Positions 59,670 through 64,000 of a stretch of 64,000 nt of DNA are shown piece by piece. Numbering within the stretch: position 1 is the first letter of the stretch; the number at the start of each line of letters is the position of its first letter. The DNA is from DASPKT01 sp035626475 (GTDB lineage Bacteria; Pseudomonadota; Alphaproteobacteria; Azospirillales; Azospirillaceae). The stretch is taken from assembly GCA_035626475.1 (NCBI GenBank), contig DASPNP010000037.1, positions 46,275 to 110,274 of the forward strand. Direction: 5' to 3'. The translations under genes were made by a program, and so were the position numbers. The notes below the pieces were generated by a model. The model worked only from the letters and a program-made list of their open reading frames with translations. It searched no databases and was not told the DNA's origin.

Positions 59670-61250
59670 CTACTCGATCGAAAGAAACCGGGTGGGATGG
59701 ACGTCCAGCGGATTGTCCACCCAGCCCTTCACCCGCGGGTTGACCAGCCGCGCGGTGGCGTAGGTGTAGACCGGGATGACCGCCTGCTCCGCCAGCACCT
59801 TGCGCTCGGCCTCGGCCAGCAGGGCGCGGCGGCGGTCGGGATCGCGCTCCAGGGCCGCGCGGCGCAGCAGCTCGTCATAGGCGGGATCGGCATAGCCCGA
59901 CGGGTTCTCCGGCCCGACGTCGGAGCGCAGGAACTCCAGGAAGACGTTCGGGTCGTCATAGGCGCCGACATAGCCGTTGCGCGACAGGTCGCGGAAGGTC
60001 TTGGCCCGGCGCGTCTCCAGGAACACCTTCCATTCCTGGTTCGTCAGGATGGTGTCCACGCCGAGACCCTGCTTCCACATGCTGGCCATGGCGATGGCGA
60101 CCTTGCGGTGGTTCTCCGCCGTGTTGAACAGCAGGTCGACCGTCAGCCCCTTGCCCTCGGGGTATCCCGCCGCCGCCAGCAGGCGCTTCGCCTCGGCCAG
60201 CCGCTTCTCCTTCGGCCAGGCGGCCCAGTCCGGCAGCTGCGGCGTGTAGCCGGTGACGCCGGGCGGCACGTAGCTGTAGGAGGCGACCTCGCCGCCCTGG
60301 GCGATCTTCTCGGCGATGACCTCGCGGTCCAGCGCCATGGACAGGGCCAGCCGCAGGTTCCGGTTGGACTTCCAGGGCTCGCGGGTGAAGTTGGGCGCGT
60401 AATAGTAGGTGCCCAGCCGCGGGCCCACGCGCAGGTCGCCGGCCAGGTTGGCCCTGGCCCAGGGGATCTGGGTGGGCGGCAGGGTGTAGGTCGCGTGCAG
60501 CTCCCCCGACCGGTAGCGCTTCAGCTCCGTCTCCTGGTTCTCGGTGGGGTGGAAGTAGACGGCGTCGATCCGGACCTTGGCGGCGTCGCGGTAATGCGGG
60601 TTCCGGACCAGCTTCACATGCCCCTGCAGTACCGCCTCGGCCAGCATGTAGGCGCCCGAGGAGACCAGCTTGCCCGGCTTGGCGAAGTCGCGGCCCAAGG
60701 CCGTGACGTTCGCCTCCTTCAGCGGCACCAGCATGGGATAGGAGAGCAGCGGCACGAAGTAGGGGGTGGGCTCCTTCAGCCGGAACTCCACCGTACGCGC
60801 ATCCACGGCGCGTACGCCCAACTGGGCCAGATCCTTGACCTTGCCCTCGGTGATCTCCTTGGCGTTGACCAATGGCCAGAGATAGTTGGAATTGCGCCCG
60901 CCATTGGCCGGGTCGACCAGCCGGCGGAAGGAGAAGACGACGTCCTGCGCCGTCACCGGGCTGCCGTCCGACCATTTCCCGCCCGACCGCAGGTGGAAGG
61001 TGACGGTAAGCCCGTCCTCCGACACGGTCCAGCGCTCCGCCAGCCCGGGCTGCGCCTGACCGCGCGCGTCGCGGGCGACCAGCCCCTCGTACAGATCGTA
61101 GAAGATCATGGCCTCGGGCAGGCCGGTGGTCATGTGCGGGTCCAGCGTCTCCGGCTCCGCCCCGTTTCCGCGGTGGAGCACCGTCTCCGCCCCCGCCGCC
61201 GCCGGCAGCAGCAGCGACGCGGCCAGCAGCAGTCCCGCGAACCGGCGCAT
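59670..61250 (-). CDS. OppA-like peptide-binding protein, array member 5
   Basis: 526 residues. Signal peptide MRRFAGLLLAASLLLPAAAG. Blocks: VLHRGNGAEPETLDPHMTTG, DLYEGLVARDA, WSDGSPVTAQDVVFSFRRLVDP, SSGAYMLAEAVLQGHVKLV, YYYAPNFTREPWKSNRNLRLAL, and VKGWVDNPLDVHPTRFLSIE. The start overlaps the stop of member 6 by one base (TGATG), so the two are translationally coupled. GGAGG lies 10 bases before the ATG. Ligand unknown. Confidence 0.96.
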   Translation of the reverse strand: MRRFAGLLLAASLLLPAAAGAETVLHRGNGAEPETLDPHMTTGLPEAMIFYDLYEGLVARDARGQAQPGLAERWTVSEDGLTVTFHLRSGGKWSDGSPVTAQDVVFSFRRLVDPANGGRNSNYLWPLVNAKEITEGKVKDLAQLGVRAVDARTVEFRLKEPTPYFVPLLSYPMLVPLKEANVTALGRDFAKPGKLVSSGAYMLAEAVLQGHVKLVRNPHYRDAAKVRIDAVYFHPTENQETELKRYRSGELHATYTLPPTQIPWARANLAGDLRVGPRLGTYYYAPNFTREPWKSNRNLRLALSMALDREVIAEKIAQGGEVASYSYVPPGVTGYTPQLPDWAAWPKEKRLAEAKRLLAAAGYPEGKGLTVDLLFNTAENHRKVAIAMASMWKQGLGVDTILTNQEWKVFLETRRAKTFRDLSRNGYVGAYDDPNVFLEFLRSDVGPENPSGYADPAYDELLRRAALERDPDRRRALLAEAERKVLAEQAVIPVYTYATARLVNPRVKGWVDNPLDVHPTRFLSIE

Positions 61251-62842
61251 CAGCCCCGGACCTCCAGGAAGCGCGTCGGATAGAAGTCCAGCGCGTTCGG
61301 AGTCCAGCCCTGCACACGGGGCGCCACCAGACGCCGGCGCAGATTGTGGAAGATCGGGACGATCGGGGTGTCGCCCATCATGATCCGCTCCGCCTCCTGC
61401 AGCTTGGCCAGCCGCTGCGCCGGGTCGATGATGGTGTTGGCCGCCTCCAGCGCCGCGTCATAGGCGGGGTTGCGGTAGTCGGGGAAGTTCTGCAGCGTCA
61501 CGTCCGAGCGCAGCAGCGTCAGGAAGCTGTTGGCGTCGGGATAGTCGCCGATCCAGGAGAAGAACAGGATGTCCTTGTAGTTCTTCTCGTTGCCGATGTC
61601 GGAGACGACCCGGAACTCCTGGTTGTTCAGCTGCGCCTCGACGCCGAGCTTCTGCTTCCACATGGCCGCCGTGGCGATCATGACCTTGCGGGCGTTCTCG
61701 CTGCTGAAATAGATGACCTCGACGGGCGGCAGCGGCTTGCCGCCGGGGCCGTAGCCCGCCTCCGCCAGCAGCTGCTTGGCCCGCGCGTCGCGCTCGGCCT
61801 GCGCCAGCGTCGACCAAGCGGCCTTGCCCGGCTCGTAGCCGGCGATGCCCGGCGGGGTCAGCGAATAGGCGGCGCGCTCCCCGCTCAGCACCTTCTCGGC
61901 GATGGCCTCGCGGTCGACCGCCAGGGACAGCGCCTCGCGCAGCTTGGGGTTCGACTTCCAGGGCTCGTTCCGCATGTTGAAGGACATGTAGAAGGTCGAG
62001 AAGGTCATGTGCTCGCGGAAGCTGTCCTTCATGTTCTCCCGAGCCCACTTCACCTGGGTCGTCGGCAGCGTGTAGGTCACGTCCAGCTCGCCCGCCCGGA
62101 ACTTCTTCATCTCGGTGTCGAGATTGTCGATCGGATAGGCCATGACCGTGTCGATCTTGACCTGGTCGGCCTCGTAGTAGGCCTTGTTCCTGACCATCTT
62201 CATGTGCGACTGCGGCACGTTCTCCGTCAGCACATAGGCGCCGTTGGAGAGGTAGTTGCCCGGCTGGGTGAAGTTGTCGCCATGCTTCTCGACGCTGGCC
62301 TTCGACACCGGGAAGGTCGCGGTGTGCTGCAGCATCGACAGGAAATAGCCGGCCGGCTTCACGAGATTGACCACGAAGGTGTAGGGGTCGGGCGCGCTGA
62401 CGCCCATCTTCGCCAGGTCCTTCTCCTGGCCCTTGCTGATGGCCTCGCCGTTCTCCACCGTCCACAGGAAGTAGGCGTAGGGCGAGGCCGTCTCCGGCTT
62501 CACCACGCGGCGCCAGGAGAAGACGAAATCCTCAGCCGTGACCGGCGAGCCGTCGGACCATTTCGTGTCACGGCGGAGCTTGAAGGTGTAGGTCCGGCCA
62601 TCGGGGCTGACGGTCCAGCTCTCCGCCATGGCCGGGCGGAAGCCGCCCTTGCCGTCGGGCGCCACCAGCCCCTCCAGCAGATCGTACAGCACGATCGATT
62701 CCGCCAGCAGCTCCGACTTGTGCGGGTCCAGCGTGCCCGGGGCGGCGCCGGTGCCCCGGCGGATCACCGTCTCGGCGTCGGCGGCGGAGGCGAGCATGGT
62801 GGCGGCCAGCAGGCCGGCGGCGAGCGTGCGGCGGAGGAACAT
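61250..62842 (-). CDS. OppA-like peptide-binding protein, array member 6
   Basis: 530 residues and the first gene of the array in transcription order; GGGAAGG lies 8 bases before the ATG. Signal peptide MFLRRTLAAGLLAATMLASA. Blocks: VIRRGTGAAPGTLDPHKSEL, LLEGLVAPDGKGG, WSDGSPVTAEDFVFSWRRVVKP, LSNGAYVLTENVPQSHMKMV, YMSFNMRNEPWKSNPKLREAL, and VQGWTPNALDFYPTRFLEV. It is the most different at its N-terminal motif (RRGTG for HRGNG). It is coupled to member 5. Confidence 0.96.
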   Translation of the reverse strand: MFLRRTLAAGLLAATMLASAADAETVIRRGTGAAPGTLDPHKSELLAESIVLYDLLEGLVAPDGKGGFRPAMAESWTVSPDGRTYTFKLRRDTKWSDGSPVTAEDFVFSWRRVVKPETASPYAYFLWTVENGEAISKGQEKDLAKMGVSAPDPYTFVVNLVKPAGYFLSMLQHTATFPVSKASVEKHGDNFTQPGNYLSNGAYVLTENVPQSHMKMVRNKAYYEADQVKIDTVMAYPIDNLDTEMKKFRAGELDVTYTLPTTQVKWARENMKDSFREHMTFSTFYMSFNMRNEPWKSNPKLREALSLAVDREAIAEKVLSGERAAYSLTPPGIAGYEPGKAAWSTLAQAERDARAKQLLAEAGYGPGGKPLPPVEVIYFSSENARKVMIATAAMWKQKLGVEAQLNNQEFRVVSDIGNEKNYKDILFFSWIGDYPDANSFLTLLRSDVTLQNFPDYRNPAYDAALEAANTIIDPAQRLAKLQEAERIMMGDTPIVPIFHNLRRRLVAPRVQGWTPNALDFYPTRFLEVRG

Positions 62843-62946
62843 GGGGCTGCCTTCCCTGGGCGGATTATGCTTTGCCCCAGCATATGCCCGCCAAGCGCCC
62901 GCCGGGGCAAGACCCGTTACCGATGGGAAACGCGGGCGGGGTTGCC

Positions 62947-63339
62947 TCAGACGGCGGGGCGGATGTCGGTCCGGGCGAAATCGCCGCCCTTGTACAGCAG
63001 CGGCAGGTTCCGGGAGCTTGCCAGCGCATAGGCGGCGCAGTCGCCCATGTTGAGCCGCGCCGCATGGCCGCTGCCCCGGCCGTAGCGCCGGTGCGCGTCG
63101 AAGGCGAGCCGCGATTGTTCGGAATCGAAGGGGATGACGCCGATACCGTTCTCACGGATGACGGTATCCAGCCGGTCCAGGCCGGCATCACGCAGTCGGC
63201 TGCCGATGACCATTCGCACTTCGAGCAGTGTCACCGCCGACATCAGCGGCCGCTCAGCGGCGGCCAGATAGCGCCGGAAGCTCGGCGCTTCCGGTTCATC
63301 CAGGAGAATGGCGACCAGAGCCGAGCTGTCGACGACCAT
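62947..63339 (-). CDS. vapC: VapC-type PIN-domain toxin
   Basis: 130 residues. PIN acidic residues: MVVDSSALVAILLDEPEA (first Asp), SAVTLLEVRMVIG (Glu), LNMGDCAAYALA (Asp) and GGDFARTDI (Asp). The GDCAAYALA form is typical of the VapC group paired with Rv0623/Ribbon-type VapB. It likely cuts specific tRNA or rRNA. It overlaps vapB by one base. Confidence 0.94.
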   Translation of the reverse strand: MVVDSSALVAILLDEPEAPSFRRYLAAAERPLMSAVTLLEVRMVIGSRLRDAGLDRLDTVIRENGIGVIPFDSEQSRLAFDAHRRYGRGSGHAARLNMGDCAAYALASSRNLPLLYKGGDFARTDIRPAV

Positions 63340-63584
63340 CAGTCGAAGTGCCCGTGCTCGTTGTAGCCAAGGATCTCGTCAGGGGAGCGGTCGTCGAAAA
63401 CGGGAAGCGCCTTCACCTCGGCGGCGATCTTCTCCATGACCTCGATCCGCCGCTGCACCTCCTTCTGGCGCGCCAGTTCCTTCTCCAGAAGCGAGGTCAG
63501 CGCGTCGGCCGGGCTCGCCCCGGTCAGGGCGGCCAGTTCCTCGGCCATGCGTTCGGCCTCGTCGCTCAGGATGATGCGGGACAT
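63339..63584 (-). CDS. vapB: VapB-type antitoxin
   Basis: 81 residues, ILSDEAERMAEELAALTG at the start and a long helical C-terminus ending EILGYNEHGHFD, which contacts the PIN toxin. This is the layout of the Rv0623-like VapB family (short DNA-binding N-terminus, then helix). GGAGGA lies 6 bases before the ATG. It overlaps vapC. Confidence 0.92.
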   Translation of the reverse strand: MSRIILSDEAERMAEELAALTGASPADALTSLLEKELARQKEVQRRIEVMEKIAAEVKALPVFDDRSPDEILGYNEHGHFD

Positions 63585-63695
63585 GGCGTCCTCCTCCGTT
63601 CCTGCCGTGTAGAATGGCCTCGCGGCCCAGCCGGCGCAACGTTTCGCGCGGTTCCCGTGTTCACCGGCAGGAGAGATGCTACGGAGCCCCGCCCG

Positions 63696-64000
63696 ATGTT
63701 CGAGTTCGACTGGTTGTCCGACCCCGCCGCCTGGGCGAGCCTTGCCACGCTGACGGCGCTGGAGATCGTCCTCGGCATCGACAACATCGTCATGATCGCG
63801 GTGATTGCCAACGCGCTGCCCGAGCAGCAGCGCGACAAGGCGCGGATCATCGGCCTCAGCCTCGCTCTTATCACGCGCCTGCTGCTGCTCTTCACCTTCA
63901 GCTGGATCGTCGGCCTCGTGCAGCCATTGTTCTCCGTCTATGACCAGTCTTTCTCCGGCCGCGACCTGATAATTCTGGGTCGCGGTCTTTTTCTGCTGTG
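63696..64000 (+). CDS. TerC-family integral membrane protein (5' part)
   Basis: The first 101 codons run off the end of the window. MFEFDWLSDPAAWASLATLTALEIVLGIDN is the TerC hallmark, where the conserved acidic residues ALEIVLGIDN sit in a membrane helix. Helices follow around IVMIAVIANALP, LALITRLLLLFTFSWIVGL and the last visible segment. TerC proteins are linked to metal (manganese, tellurite) or membrane-protein handling. The C-terminal part, which may carry CBS/CorC domains, lies outside the window. Confidence 0.9.
   Translation, partial: MFEFDWLSDPAAWASLATLTALEIVLGIDNIVMIAVIANALPEQQRDKARIIGLSLALITRLLLLFTFSWIVGLVQPLFSVYDQSFSGRDLIILGRGLFLL

Overview
The window is about 70% GC. Its gene content points to an alphaproteobacterium, probably Rhodospirillales-like. 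The evidence is sdhCDAB, the ffh/rpsP/rimM/trmD/rplS block, dapF-mtaB-ftsY, a class of ArsR/SRPBCC pairs, a Zur-type operator, and the families of short inverted repeats between genes. Species cannot be fixed from sequence alone. No rRNA, tRNA, prophage, insertion sequence or CRISPR array was seen.

Layout. 0.3-3.1 kb: ychF, a lipoprotein and an extensin-like secreted protein. 3.1-11.7 kb: a minus-strand two-module NRPS with a methyltransferase built into its first adenylation domain and a terminal thioesterase, preceded by its MbtH partner. 12.0-13.7 kb: a divergent peptide-type substrate-binding protein. 13.8-15.9 kb: a TonB-dependent receptor with a His/Glu-rich stretch under a Zur-like box, so probably a zinc-uptake receptor. 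16.2-24.4 kb: mixed housekeeping and accessory genes (pentapeptide-repeat protein, DUF962 protein, asd, pdxY, CitE-like lyase, ArsR/SRPBCC pair with its own operator, trypsin-like protease, GNAT). 24.7-28.1 kb: sdhCDAB. 28.4-33.6 kb: S41 peptidase, SDR, yciB, M2 (ACE-like) peptidase and a Phd-like/PIN toxin-antitoxin pair. 33.6-35.2 kb: AMP nucleosidase. 35.6-39.0 kb: dapF-mtaB-ftsY, translationally coupled. 39.1-42.3 kb: a three-gene GtrA/GT2/GT-C-like glycosyl-transfer module. 42.4-43.8 kb: a second pentapeptide-repeat protein. 44.2-48.9 kb: ffh, a GNAT-VOC fusion, rpsP, rimM, trmD, rplS. 49.2-50.9 kb: a secreted amidohydrolase and a DUF1330 protein. 50.9-62.8 kb: six paralogous OppA-like substrate-binding proteins, broken once by a plus-strand isoaspartyl peptidase and a BON-domain gene. 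62.9 kb to the end: a VapBC pair and the start of a TerC-family membrane protein.

How the genes fit together. The most unusual feature is the SBP array: six periplasmic peptide-binding proteins and no permease or ATPase in the window. Either they share a transporter encoded elsewhere or they have other periplasmic roles. Several other genes here also act on peptides: M2, S41 and trypsin-like peptidases and an isoaspartyl peptidase/asparaginase. This suggests a cell that scavenges peptides, although these genes are not in one operon. The NRPS-MbtH pair has no visible export or tailoring genes beside it, so its product cannot be deduced. Two non-coding stretches, before ffh and between ftsY and amn, each combine a TTGACA element with an intrinsic-terminator-like hairpin and may make short RNAs or act as leaders.
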